DNA of 64,000 nt from Arthrobacter_N sp051262515 (GTDB taxonomy: Bacteria > Actinomycetota > Actinomycetes > Actinomycetales > Micrococcaceae). How positions within the stretch are numbered: position 1 is the first letter of the stretch; the number at the start of each line of letters is the position of its first letter. Shown here one piece after another: positions 1 through 7,934 of this stretch. Below the pieces are notes generated by a model. The model saw nothing but the letters and a program-made list of their open reading frames with translations, was not told the origin of the DNA and made no database searches. Location of the stretch: the NCBI RefSeq assembly GCF_051262515.1, contig NZ_JBIMER010000003.1, positions 186,001 through 250,000 on the forward strand, in the 5' to 3' direction. A program made the position numbers and the translations under genes.

Positions 1-6
1 TTACAA

Positions 7-38
7 ACAATGTCCTCGGCTTCTGCCGGGGACATTGT
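7..38. terminator. Strong hairpin terminator, probably bidirectional
   Basis: Bases 7-15 (ACAATGTCC) are exactly complementary to 30-38 (GGACATTGT). The inner arm CGGC/GCCG continues the helix across one G-T pair around a TTCT loop, giving about 14 base pairs. A CGTTT run follows on the plus strand and a TTTGTAA run on the minus strand, so it could stop transcription either way. It most likely ends a gene lying left of the window. Confidence 0.7.
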
Positions 39-456
39 CGTTTAATCCTCAGGACGAGGGAAGAATCGTTGTCACCCGGGGTTTGCAAGGCCCATCTAGA
101 GCGGGACCTTTTCCCGCGCGGCGATGAACGCTGTTTCCGCCCATCTTCTCGGGCCCCGACCTCGATTGGTCCCTTCAGCGTGCCCATTCTGTAGCGCCGA
201 TCGCTTGCCGACGTGCGTGACCTCAACGACCCTGATGCGTTTGACGTGGTTGAACCGCATCCTGCGTAAGCTGTCGAAGGTGAGACACATGGTGGATCTA
301 ATGTGCCTGCCGACGGCGAGCGGATGGCAATACGACGGAGCCGTTTGATGCAGGACACGCCCAAGCTTCTCGCAGTTCGAAAGTTTTCCAGTCCGCGCCG
401 CAGGTACCGCTAACGTGGTTCCTGCCCCAGAGCGAACCGACCGCAGGTGGTGCATA
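39..456. other. Leader/intergenic stretch without a convincing gene
   Basis: No reading frame here has a recognisable product or a good ribosome binding site. A TTGACG hexamer at 241-246 could be a -35 element, but the matching -10 (TGCGTA, 263-268) is poor. Apart from the terminator at its left edge I see nothing in it. Confidence 0.4.
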
Positions 457-2664
457 GTGTTTGCCTTCTCCGAAGAGACCGTACGGTCGGACCATCCAGC
501 CCTGTCCGGCTGGACGTTCAACGACGTTCAATGGACGCGGTTCGGAGCCGACGCCGTACATATGAACGGCCAAAGTGCGGAACTCGCCGACTTCGTCTCG
601 GCCAATGGCGAATTGCAGTTGTTGGATCGCGCCCTCAAAGCGACGTTCGTCGGGGGCCTCGGCAGCTACCAGATCCGCATCAAGTTTCCCCGTCCGGTTC
701 ATTCCGCCGATGGTGTGGGCGCAGTCTTTACCCTGCGCGGTTGGAAAGACATCCAATATGTCGCCGTCGGTTATACGGACTCCGAGCTGTTCCGCCACAT
801 CAAAGTCAAGAACCCACTCGATGGTGTAGCCACGGAAATCATGTGCGGATTCTCCGATCTTGTCTTCCGCATACAGAACGGGTGGTCGAACGTCTTCAGC
901 GCTGACGTGGCCGACTTGAGGATCTATGTGAAAGGAGAACCCGACGGGGAAGGCGAGATCCTGGTGGATTGGGTGTCGGCCTGGGACGTCGACTCGAAGC
1001 CCGAACCCAGCTATGCGTCATCGCTGGACCCCGACGCGGCGGCCGTCACAAGCCTCATATGCGACCACCTTGCCCAGAAAAACCCCGATTACAGGCGTCG
1101 CGCCGCAGAGTTCGTCGAAACAGGCGACTTCCCTGTCATTGGCCGGACGCGTCTGCCGTGGAAATCTGCCGACCTCCAACCGGAGGACGTGGGATCGAAT
1201 GGAACTTATCGCTACATTTGGCATTCGCTGTGCCCCGCAGGAGACCTGCTGGTCTACGGGCTGATCGACGGAGTCGATGCGGCAATCTATGCTGCCCGAG
1301 ACATGATCAACTCGTGGTTGGATCATAATTTCTACAGCGAAACGGCAGACACGAAATATGCGTGGTACGACCACGGCGCCGCCGAGCGACTTATGGTGTT
1401 CCTGTTGATGGCCCAGGTTGGCGGTCAACGAGGCTTCGATGGACGGTTCATGCTGCGACTCAACCAAGCGATTGAGGAGCACGCAAATCTCCTGCTGTCG
1501 GAGGCGTTCTACGCTTTCAACCAACCAACCCGGCACCACAACCATGCGTGGTTCCAGGACATCGCCTTGCTCATGGCAGGCATCATCGGTCGGGACAGTC
1601 CTTCCAGCGATTACCGAATTTCAACCGGCTTAGCCCGGCTGCGTGACCAGTTCGACTCACTGATCACGAGAGACAGTGGCTTCGCGGTTTTCGTCGAGAA
1701 TTCCACTGGCTATCAGGAGGTCATACAGCATCTGGTGGGCCTGACGGAGAAGTTGGCGGCCATCTCCGGAAGGGAAACCAAATCGGGCGAACTCGTTCGT
1801 GAATTGCGGAACTGGTCCGACGTCCTGAGGTACCCAGATGGCCGGGCACCGTCCCTAGGGGACACGTTCCGCACGGTCAACGGACCAGCAGCCGAAGCGG
1901 CGCATACAGCCAAACTGGAGGCCCCGGGCCTAATGGTCCTGCCGATTGCCGGATACGCCGTCGCCAAGGGCCTCCATCAGGGACTACCGCAAAACGTGAT
2001 GGTTTACGCTTCCAATTTGTCTGCCACACATAAGCATGCCGACCACTTGTCGTTCACCCTGTTTTTCGACGGCGTCGAATGGTTGATAGACCCCGGCTTC
2101 TTCTCCTACGAGCCGGGTGATGCAGTGGCCCAGTACCTGCGGGGGCCATGGGCCCATAACGCAACCGTCATCGACGACGTTCCCTATTCCCTGGCACCGG
2201 GGAGGGCCACTCTTGGCGGGTTCCGCGAGGGGTCCGAATACGTCATTAGCGGGATGCACGAGGCGTTTCGCGGCCATCAGGTGTCCCGCCAACTCTCCGG
2301 CCGGCTCGATCGCCTGCAGTTGCGAGGGCACGACGAGGTTCTTGTGGCTGAGGGCGCGGACGACCACGAAGGTAACGACTTCACGGCTACGAGTGTCTTC
2401 CATCTTGGCGAAGGCGTGGTGGTGCAACCCAGCGGCCATGCCTCGTGGTTACTAACGCACGGCCGCTCTCGGTACGGCCTGGTCATTGGAGCGATGGTGT
2501 CCGGCGCAGTCGTCAGAGGTGTTGGGTCTTCGCCCAAAACGACGAGTGTCTCCGCCGGTGCCTACGGCGAGTTTCAGCCGACTAATTCCCTGATGCTCGA
2601 GCATCCCGTTGGGCAACCCCTCGAATGGACCCTTGACGCGGTCGATCGTAATCCGAGCACATAA
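457..2664 (+). CDS. Heparinase II/III-like polysaccharide lyase family protein
   Basis: The protein is about 735 residues. Its middle part (around residues 240-350) looks like the alpha/alpha-toroid domain of heparinase II/III proteins, with the stretch WYDHGAAERLM. The C-terminal beta-sandwich carries the family signature HKHADHLSF followed by DPGFFSYEPGD (around residues 525-560). Members cleave uronic-acid-containing polysaccharides by beta-elimination or occur in glycan biosynthesis clusters. I see no signal peptide, which is odd for a secreted lyase and suggests a cytoplasmic role or non-classical export. GTG at 457 is preferred over the upstream GTG at 415 because AGGTGG (445-450) lies six bases before it. 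Its bases look less GC-rich than the core genes. Substrate is unknown; a link to the uronic acid polymer inferred for this window is a guess. Confidence 0.75.
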   Translation: MFAFSEETVRSDHPALSGWTFNDVQWTRFGADAVHMNGQSAELADFVSANGELQLLDRALKATFVGGLGSYQIRIKFPRPVHSADGVGAVFTLRGWKDIQYVAVGYTDSELFRHIKVKNPLDGVATEIMCGFSDLVFRIQNGWSNVFSADVADLRIYVKGEPDGEGEILVDWVSAWDVDSKPEPSYASSLDPDAAAVTSLICDHLAQKNPDYRRRAAEFVETGDFPVIGRTRLPWKSADLQPEDVGSNGTYRYIWHSLCPAGDLLVYGLIDGVDAAIYAARDMINSWLDHNFYSETADTKYAWYDHGAAERLMVFLLMAQVGGQRGFDGRFMLRLNQAIEEHANLLLSEAFYAFNQPTRHHNHAWFQDIALLMAGIIGRDSPSSDYRISTGLARLRDQFDSLITRDSGFAVFVENSTGYQEVIQHLVGLTEKLAAISGRETKSGELVRELRNWSDVLRYPDGRAPSLGDTFRTVNGPAAEAAHTAKLEAPGLMVLPIAGYAVAKGLHQGLPQNVMVYASNLSATHKHADHLSFTLFFDGVEWLIDPGFFSYEPGDAVAQYLRGPWAHNATVIDDVPYSLAPGRATLGGFREGSEYVISGMHEAFRGHQVSRQLSGRLDRLQLRGHDEVLVAEGADDHEGNDFTATSVFHLGEGVVVQPSGHASWLLTHGRSRYGLVIGAMVSGAVVRGVGSSPKTTSVSAGAYGEFQPTNSLMLEHPVGQPLEWTLDAVDRNPST

Positions 2665-2688
2665 TCCCTAAGCGGTCCGCAAAACACC

Positions 2689-4518
2689 GTGCGAGTCCTC
2701 GGTACAGGAAAACCGCTGTGGGGCATGATGGAGTCCGTGAACACTGACCAGCGAGCGTCCGCAGGCCCGGACGGAGACGGAACAAGTGCGGTGCGGCTTC
2801 TGGAGGAAGCCAAATCGTCGTTGCTGGATGCGGCTTTGCCCTTAAACGTTCCCGGCGCCGGAGCTGCGCGTGAATTCGTTCGCGCCATTCTCGAACAGCT
2901 GGAAGACTACATCCTGCCGCGTTTCCGGAATCTCGACGCACCCCTCTTGGCAGTCGTTGGAGGTTCGACCGGAGCGGGCAAATCCACGCTCGTCAACGCA
3001 CTCGTCGGCCACCCCGTCACCCGAGCCGGCGCCATTCGACCCACTACGAGGCAGCCCATTCTTCTGCACCATCCATCCGAGGCACGGTGGTTCAACGACC
3101 AGCGGATCCTCCCCGGGATGTCCCGGGTAGCCGGCCGTAGAACGAATCCCGACAAGCCTGAATCGGCCGATCGGGTCGGCCCCGCTCCGGACGCGGCGGT
3201 GGGCTCACTGGTGATGCTGGCGGACGAGGCGATTCCCGCTGGCATTGCATTGTTGGACGCCCCGGATATTGACTCCATCTCGGACGGGAACCGGCGCCTG
3301 GCCGGTCAACTTCTGGCGGCGGCGGACCTGTGGCTGTTCGTCACCACGGCCAACCGCTACGCGGACGCTGTGCCCTGGAAGCTCCTTCTGGAGGCCGCCG
3401 GACGGGACATCACCGTCGCCGTGATCCTGGACCGCGTCCCCCCCGGCGTAGAGGAAGAGGTTGCCACGGATCTCCGCGCCATGCTCGAACGGCAGGGACT
3501 GGGAACGGCGCAGCTGTTTGTCGTTGCGGAGACGAACCTCGACGACTTCGCGATGCTGCCCGCTGACGCGGTCGCGGAGTTGCGGGGCTGGCTGTCCGAC
3601 CTCGCCGGGGACGTGGCCGGGCGCTCGGCCGTCGCGCGCAGGACGCTTGACGGCGTCCTCCGGCAACTGGTCGTAAGGATCGATGCCGTCGCCGACGCGG
3701 AGGATGCGCAGCGCGCCGCGGGCGCTCGGTTAGGCGCTGACGTCGCCGAGGCCTACGCGACTGCCGCGCAACGCATCGGCGAGGCCACCAGAGACGGCAC
3801 CCTCCTGCGGGGCGAGGTCCTCGCGCGCTGGCAGGACTTCGTGGGAACCGGCGAGTTCTTCAGGTCCCTCGAGACCGGAATCGGACGATTCCGCGACCGC
3901 ATCGGCGCCTTCCTCTCGGGCAAACCCCAGCCGGTCGAAACGGTGGAGGAGGCGATCGAATCCGGCCTGCTCGCCGTAGTGGTCGACCAGTGTGCCCGGG
4001 CCGCCGAGGACGCGGACGCGCGTTGGCGGGCCGATCCGGCAGGCCGGGAGTTGCTGGGGTCCGAGGATTTGGCCCAACCTGGGGCCGGCTTCGCGGATTC
4101 GGCAGCCGCCGAGATCCGGGCATGGCAGGGCGATCTGATGGAACTGATCCGCACCGAGGGGGAGGGCAAGCGTTTCACGGCGCGCATGGTCTCCTTCGGC
4201 GTCAACGGTGTGGCGGTCGCCCTCATGGTTGTCGTCTTCGCATCAACGGCTGGTTTGACTGGACTCGAGGTCGGCATCGCGGGCGGTTCCGCCATCGTCG
4301 GCCAGAAACTGCTGGAGGCGATCTTCGGAGAGGACGCCGTTCGGCGTCTCGCCAAACAAGCTCGCGAGTCTCTGGACAGCCGTTGCCGGTCGCTCTTGGC
4401 AGAAGACAGTGCACGGTTCCTCGAACGGCTCGCCATTCTGGGGCCCCAGGACAATGCTGACCTTCTCCGCGGCCACGCACGTAGGCTTGCCGCGCTTTCG
4501 GCGGGAGAATCGGCATGA
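2689..4518 (+). CDS. Dynamin-like membrane GTPase, first of a pair
   Basis: This is a large GTPase of about 609 residues. The P-loop GGSTGAGKST is near residues 90-99, the switch I-like PTTRQP follows, and DAPDID is the G3 motif. The G4 position reads ILDRVP rather than NKxD, so nucleotide specificity may be relaxed. Near residue 505 a hydrophobic hairpin (VALMVVVFASTAGLTGLEVG) could insert in the membrane, as in bacterial dynamin-like proteins such as the IniA/IniC pair. It overlaps the next GTPase by four bases (ATGA), which suggests they act together. The start is uncertain: GTG 2689, or ATG 2725/2728, none with a strong ribosome binding site. A role in membrane remodelling or stress repair is family knowledge, not shown here. 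Confidence 0.7.
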   Translation: MRVLGTGKPLWGMMESVNTDQRASAGPDGDGTSAVRLLEEAKSSLLDAALPLNVPGAGAAREFVRAILEQLEDYILPRFRNLDAPLLAVVGGSTGAGKSTLVNALVGHPVTRAGAIRPTTRQPILLHHPSEARWFNDQRILPGMSRVAGRRTNPDKPESADRVGPAPDAAVGSLVMLADEAIPAGIALLDAPDIDSISDGNRRLAGQLLAAADLWLFVTTANRYADAVPWKLLLEAAGRDITVAVILDRVPPGVEEEVATDLRAMLERQGLGTAQLFVVAETNLDDFAMLPADAVAELRGWLSDLAGDVAGRSAVARRTLDGVLRQLVVRIDAVADAEDAQRAAGARLGADVAEAYATAAQRIGEATRDGTLLRGEVLARWQDFVGTGEFFRSLETGIGRFRDRIGAFLSGKPQPVETVEEAIESGLLAVVVDQCARAAEDADARWRADPAGRELLGSEDLAQPGAGFADSAAAEIRAWQGDLMELIRTEGEGKRFTARMVSFGVNGVAVALMVVVFASTAGLTGLEVGIAGGSAIVGQKLLEAIFGEDAVRRLAKQARESLDSRCRSLLAEDSARFLERLAILGPQDNADLLRGHARRLAALSAGESA

Positions 4519-6161
4519 GCCGGCGGCGGTCGGAGGGGGCAGGCTCGCCTCTCGTGGACCAGCTCGACGCGCTCAATGAAGCGAGGGAACTGGGCGAGGG
4601 ACGAGTGCCCCAGGCCGCGGAGGCGGCCGTATTGGATGTTTTGGAACGGGCCTCCACTCGCCGTTCGCTCAGCGCTGACCACACCGTCGTCGGGTTCTTC
4701 GGCGCGACGGGAAGTGGGAAGTCCTCGCTCTTCAACGCGGTCACGGGTCAGGATTTGGCACGCGTCGCGGCCACCCGCCCCACCACGTCCGCCCCATTGG
4801 CCGCCGTATGGGGCGCGGCCGGAAGCGCGGAACTGCTCGACTGGTTGGGTGCCGACCAACGCCATGAACTCGCAGATCCTCTTGCCGATGGCCGGCGCAC
4901 CGGTTGGCTTGGCGGGGGACGAGCGGAGCCCGGCGGGCTGGTGCTCCTGGATTTGCCGGACTTCGACTCGACGGCCCTGTCCCACCGCGAAACCGTGCAG
5001 CGACTGTCAGGTCAGGTTGACGTCCTCGTCTGGGTGCTTGATCCGCAAAAATACGCGGACGCGGCGGTTCACCAAGACTTCATCCGCCCGTTGTCAGCCT
5101 ACGGGGCAGTCACCATGGTGGTGCTCAACCAAATCGATCGTCTGCCTCCGGGAACGTTGAACGCGGTTCTGGATTCCTTGCGCGGGATTCTCGCGGACGA
5201 TGGGCTGGGGAAGGTTCCCGTCTATCCGGTCTCGGCGAGCACCGGGGACGGGGTCGACGAACTCCGTGCCGCCATCGCCGCGGTCTCCGCGGGCCGTGAT
5301 GCCGCAACGCAGCGGCTCCGCTTGGATGCGGCAGGTGTGGCAAAGGCGCTGGGTGCGGAGGTGGACGGGGAACCGCTGGATGCGCCGGGAAAGCACGTCC
5401 AACGGCGGCTGGCAGGCCAATTATCCGAGGCTTCGGGCGTGGAAACGGTCGTGTCCGCCGTCGGCCGCTCCTACAGGATCAACGCGGGGGCAAAGACCGG
5501 CTGGCCCGTAACCCGGTGGCTGACTCGGCTGCGTCCGGATCCGCTGCGACGGCTCAATCTGAAGACCCGGGATGTGAACCCCACGGTCAACCGCACATCA
5601 TTGCCCCCGCCGGGTTCGGCCCAGCGTGCGCAGGCGGACTCCGCGGTTCGTGCCTACGCTGACACCGCAAGCCACGGAGCGCCCGAGGCTTGGCGCGGTT
5701 CCATCCGCCGTGCCGCCCGGGCGAGCGCACCGACCCTGCCGGATGCGCTCGACCAGGCGATCGCACACACGGACATCGGGGCCGGCAAGGGGTCCTGGTG
5801 GTGGCCGGTTGTGGGTACCGTCCAATGGATCGCGCTGGCGAGCGCGCTGGCCGGCGCCGCGTGGTTAGGGGGGCTCTTCGCCATGGGATACCTGCAGTTG
5901 CCGGTGCCCGAAACGCCACAGGTCGAGGGGTTCCCGATACCCACGCTGATGATCGCAGGCGGTCTCTTTCTGGGCATCGCTCTGTCGATGGCCACGGGAA
6001 TCATTTCCCGGATGGCTGCGAGGACTCGGGCTGCCGCGGCGCGGCGACGACTCCGCACGGCGGTCGCCACGGTTGCTCAAACGCATGTCGTTGAGCCGGT
6101 GGCCAATGAAATCGACCGCTACAACAGGTTTCGTAGCGCACTGAGGGCAGCCCGTGGCTGA
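4515..6161 (+). CDS. Dynamin-like membrane GTPase, second of a pair
   Basis: About 548 residues. Canonical GTPase motifs are present: P-loop FGATGSGKSS (near 62-71), RPTTSAP, LDLPDFDS (G3), LNQID (G4) and the G5-like SAS. Two hydrophobic segments near residues 435-460 and 475-497 probably anchor it in the membrane, with an Arg/Ala-rich tail after them. Unlike its upstream partner it has an intact G4 motif, so this subunit probably does the specific GTP recognition. Its start overlaps the upstream stop and its end overlaps thiL by eight bases, giving a tightly coupled three-gene unit. The pairing with thiL has no obvious functional meaning. Confidence 0.75.
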   Translation: MSRRRSEGAGSPLVDQLDALNEARELGEGRVPQAAEAAVLDVLERASTRRSLSADHTVVGFFGATGSGKSSLFNAVTGQDLARVAATRPTTSAPLAAVWGAAGSAELLDWLGADQRHELADPLADGRRTGWLGGGRAEPGGLVLLDLPDFDSTALSHRETVQRLSGQVDVLVWVLDPQKYADAAVHQDFIRPLSAYGAVTMVVLNQIDRLPPGTLNAVLDSLRGILADDGLGKVPVYPVSASTGDGVDELRAAIAAVSAGRDAATQRLRLDAAGVAKALGAEVDGEPLDAPGKHVQRRLAGQLSEASGVETVVSAVGRSYRINAGAKTGWPVTRWLTRLRPDPLRRLNLKTRDVNPTVNRTSLPPPGSAQRAQADSAVRAYADTASHGAPEAWRGSIRRAARASAPTLPDALDQAIAHTDIGAGKGSWWWPVVGTVQWIALASALAGAAWLGGLFAMGYLQLPVPETPQVEGFPIPTLMIAGGLFLGIALSMATGIISRMAARTRAAAARRRLRTAVATVAQTHVVEPVANEIDRYNRFRSALRAARG

Positions 6162-7188
6162 ACAAGATTCACCCGCTGTACTCGTCGGCGGCATGACGGA
6201 GCGGGGCCTGCTGGCACGCATCCTTCCGCGGTTGAGCGGTGCCAGGGTAGAGGTCGGACCCGGCGACGACGCAGCCTTGGTTGAGGCACCCGATGGGCGG
6301 TTTGTCTTCAGCATCGACACGGTGGTGCAGGACCAGGATTTCCGGCTTCTCTGGCCGAACGGCTCCGTGGGAAGCGGCTATGACGTCGGATGGAAGTCGG
6401 CGGCCCAGAACCTGTCCGATATCAACGCGATGGGGGCGGTGACGACGTCGGCCGTGATTAGTCTGACACTGCCGTCCGACACCCCAGTCGACTGGGTGGA
6501 GGGGTTTGCGGACGGCTTCAGTGCCGCCGTCGCGGCTCTTGGCGCGCACCGCTGCGCGATCGTTGGCGGGGATTTGGGCCGCGGGCGCGAGCTCTCAGCG
6601 ACAGCCGCGGTGACCGGCGACCTCGGCGGCCACGCACCGGTTCTCCGCTCCGGAGCCCGCCCCGGGAATGTCCTGGCGGTCTGCGGACGGCTGGGCGCCG
6701 CGGCGGCCGGGCTTGCGCTGTTGGAATCGGCCCTGCCGCAGGCGGAACTCGAAGGACGGCATCGCCGGCTGATCGATCTCCAGCTACGGCCGCGACCGCC
6801 GCTGGAAGCGGGACCGCTGGCCGCCGCGGGCGGGGCGACCGCAATGATGGATTTGTCCGACGGTCTGGCGCGAGACGCCCCGCGGATGGCCCGAGCCAGC
6901 GGCGTCGACCTGCAACTCGACGTCGCGGCGCTTGCCCTACACGCGGAGGAGCTAGGGCCGACGGGGAGGCTTCTGCAGACGGATCCGTTCGGGTGGGTCG
7001 TCCACGGCGGAGAGGATTTCGCGTTGCTGGCCACCTTTCCGGCGGCTATCCACCTGCCGGTCGGCTTCAGCGCCATCGGGTCAACCGCAAGCGGCCATGG
7101 CGAGGTCCGGATTGGAGGCACGGTGATAGGGGAAGCGGGTTGGGACCACTTCACCGCGGCGCGTTCCGCCGGCGGTACAGGGGGCTAG
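6154..7188 (+). CDS. thiL: Thiamine-monophosphate kinase
   Basis: ThiL phosphorylates thiamine monophosphate to thiamine diphosphate with ATP, the last step of cofactor synthesis in the cytoplasm. The 344-residue protein has the family hallmarks: the ATP/Mg-binding GPGDDAALV near residue 34, SIDTVVQDQDF near 52, the NLSDINAMGA motif near 90 and GGDLGRG near 137. The C-terminal glycine-rich MMDLSDGLARD fits the AIRS/PurM-like fold. It starts with GTG and overlaps the upstream GTPase. In many relatives I would expect thiL close to DUF3515 and the DAK2 gene; here it is over 25 kb away from that gene, so a local rearrangement is likely. Confidence 0.92.
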   Translation: MAEQDSPAVLVGGMTERGLLARILPRLSGARVEVGPGDDAALVEAPDGRFVFSIDTVVQDQDFRLLWPNGSVGSGYDVGWKSAAQNLSDINAMGAVTTSAVISLTLPSDTPVDWVEGFADGFSAAVAALGAHRCAIVGGDLGRGRELSATAAVTGDLGGHAPVLRSGARPGNVLAVCGRLGAAAAGLALLESALPQAELEGRHRRLIDLQLRPRPPLEAGPLAAAGGATAMMDLSDGLARDAPRMARASGVDLQLDVAALALHAEELGPTGRLLQTDPFGWVVHGGEDFALLATFPAAIHLPVGFSAIGSTASGHGEVRIGGTVIGEAGWDHFTAARSAGGTGG

Positions 7189-7283
7189 GCGGATGGTTCG
7201 CGCTCCTGGCCTCCGCGGGCGCCCTCCACCTGTTCGAACGAAAAACCGGCGCGTGTGGCGTGGCAACGCGCGGCCCTCCGCGT

Positions 7284-7292
7284 TGCTAGAAT
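7284..7292 (+). promoter_or_regulatory. Candidate extended -10 promoter
   Basis: TGC followed directly by TAGAAT forms an extended -10 element. The expected -35 position has no good match. It would start a leader of about 55 bases before the GTG at 7353, and it is the only promoter-like element I see between thiL and the accessory genes. Confidence 0.35.
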
Positions 7293-7352
7293 CACCGACA
7301 GGGCGCGTGCACGACAGCCCACGGTGATTGCGGCGAATGATGGGGGAGCAAG

Positions 7353-7934
7353 GTGCACGAGGAATTGGTGGGCATCCGTGCTCGGAGCATCCGCACGGGC
7401 AGGTCATCAACTCCACTACCTCCAAACCCGGCAGCGGATAGTCCCCAGGATCTTCTTCGGGTGCCCGTGCGAACGACGGCCCATCAACCCATACCGCAAG
7501 TGGTGGCGACCATTGCCACGGACCAATCGCAATCCGAGGTCGCAAGGTATTACCCGACCCTTCCGCTCTACCCGGACACGGTTGTGGCGTCGGTGGACGC
7601 CCATAGGCCGCAATTTATCCTCATCGAGCGGGCGGCACTGAACGCCGGTCCTTGGTTCGGCACGGAACATGAGGCCGGTGGGGCGCTCATTGAATTGATC
7701 AACCGGCTTGAAAAATGGTCCCTGAAGGCGCAATGCGCGATGATCATGATCGACGGGCCGGGCGAAGACCGTTATTACACCAAACGGTTACGTGCAGCCG
7801 CGCGCCACTGCTTCCCGAACGAGAACTTTTGGTCGGAGCTTCCCGAACGCCCCCGGCGCCGCAAGATCTACCACTTGGCTCAGCAGTTCGCGGAGAAGGC
7901 GTTCGAGGAAGGTGGATCAACGAATGGTTCGTGA
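7353..7934 (+). CDS. Stand-alone CgeB-type N-terminal half-domain protein
   Basis: About 193 residues, not assignable to a named family by eye. From about residue 50 it resembles the N-terminal Rossmann half of the CgeB modules elsewhere in this window: TIATDQSQS matches LIADQFTTQ, then ILIERAALNAGPWFG matches FIESAWEGPNDEWRRG, followed by a helix and the strand AMIMIDGPGED where the CgeB modules have FWNKEDPVH. The catalytic C-terminal half is missing. A similar small protein lies at 59275-59841, also beside a large glycosyltransferase. The GTG start has GGGGGAG at 7342-7348. It ends inside the next gene (11-base overlap), so the two are probably co-translated. A partner or regulatory subunit of the glycosyltransferase is my inference. 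Confidence 0.6.
   Translation: MHEELVGIRARSIRTGRSSTPLPPNPAADSPQDLLRVPVRTTAHQPIPQVVATIATDQSQSEVARYYPTLPLYPDTVVASVDAHRPQFILIERAALNAGPWFGTEHEAGGALIELINRLEKWSLKAQCAMIMIDGPGEDRYYTKRLRAAARHCFPNENFWSELPERPRRRKIYHLAQQFAEKAFEEGGSTNGS

Noticed and set aside
3753..4985. 410-codon frame opposite the GTPase pair
   Set aside because: Ser/Arg/Pro-rich low-complexity translation spanning two overlapping genes on the other strand.
7039..7352. Riboswitch (for example TPP) next to thiL
   Set aside because: No conserved TPP-box pattern such as CTGAGA is visible in the gap after thiL, and a riboswitch would be expected upstream of thiamine synthesis genes instead.
7792..7923. Longer start for the 7924 glycosyltransferase
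   Set aside because: The extra 44 codons are Arg/Ser-rich and lie inside the preceding gene; ATG 7924 has an excellent ribosome binding site.
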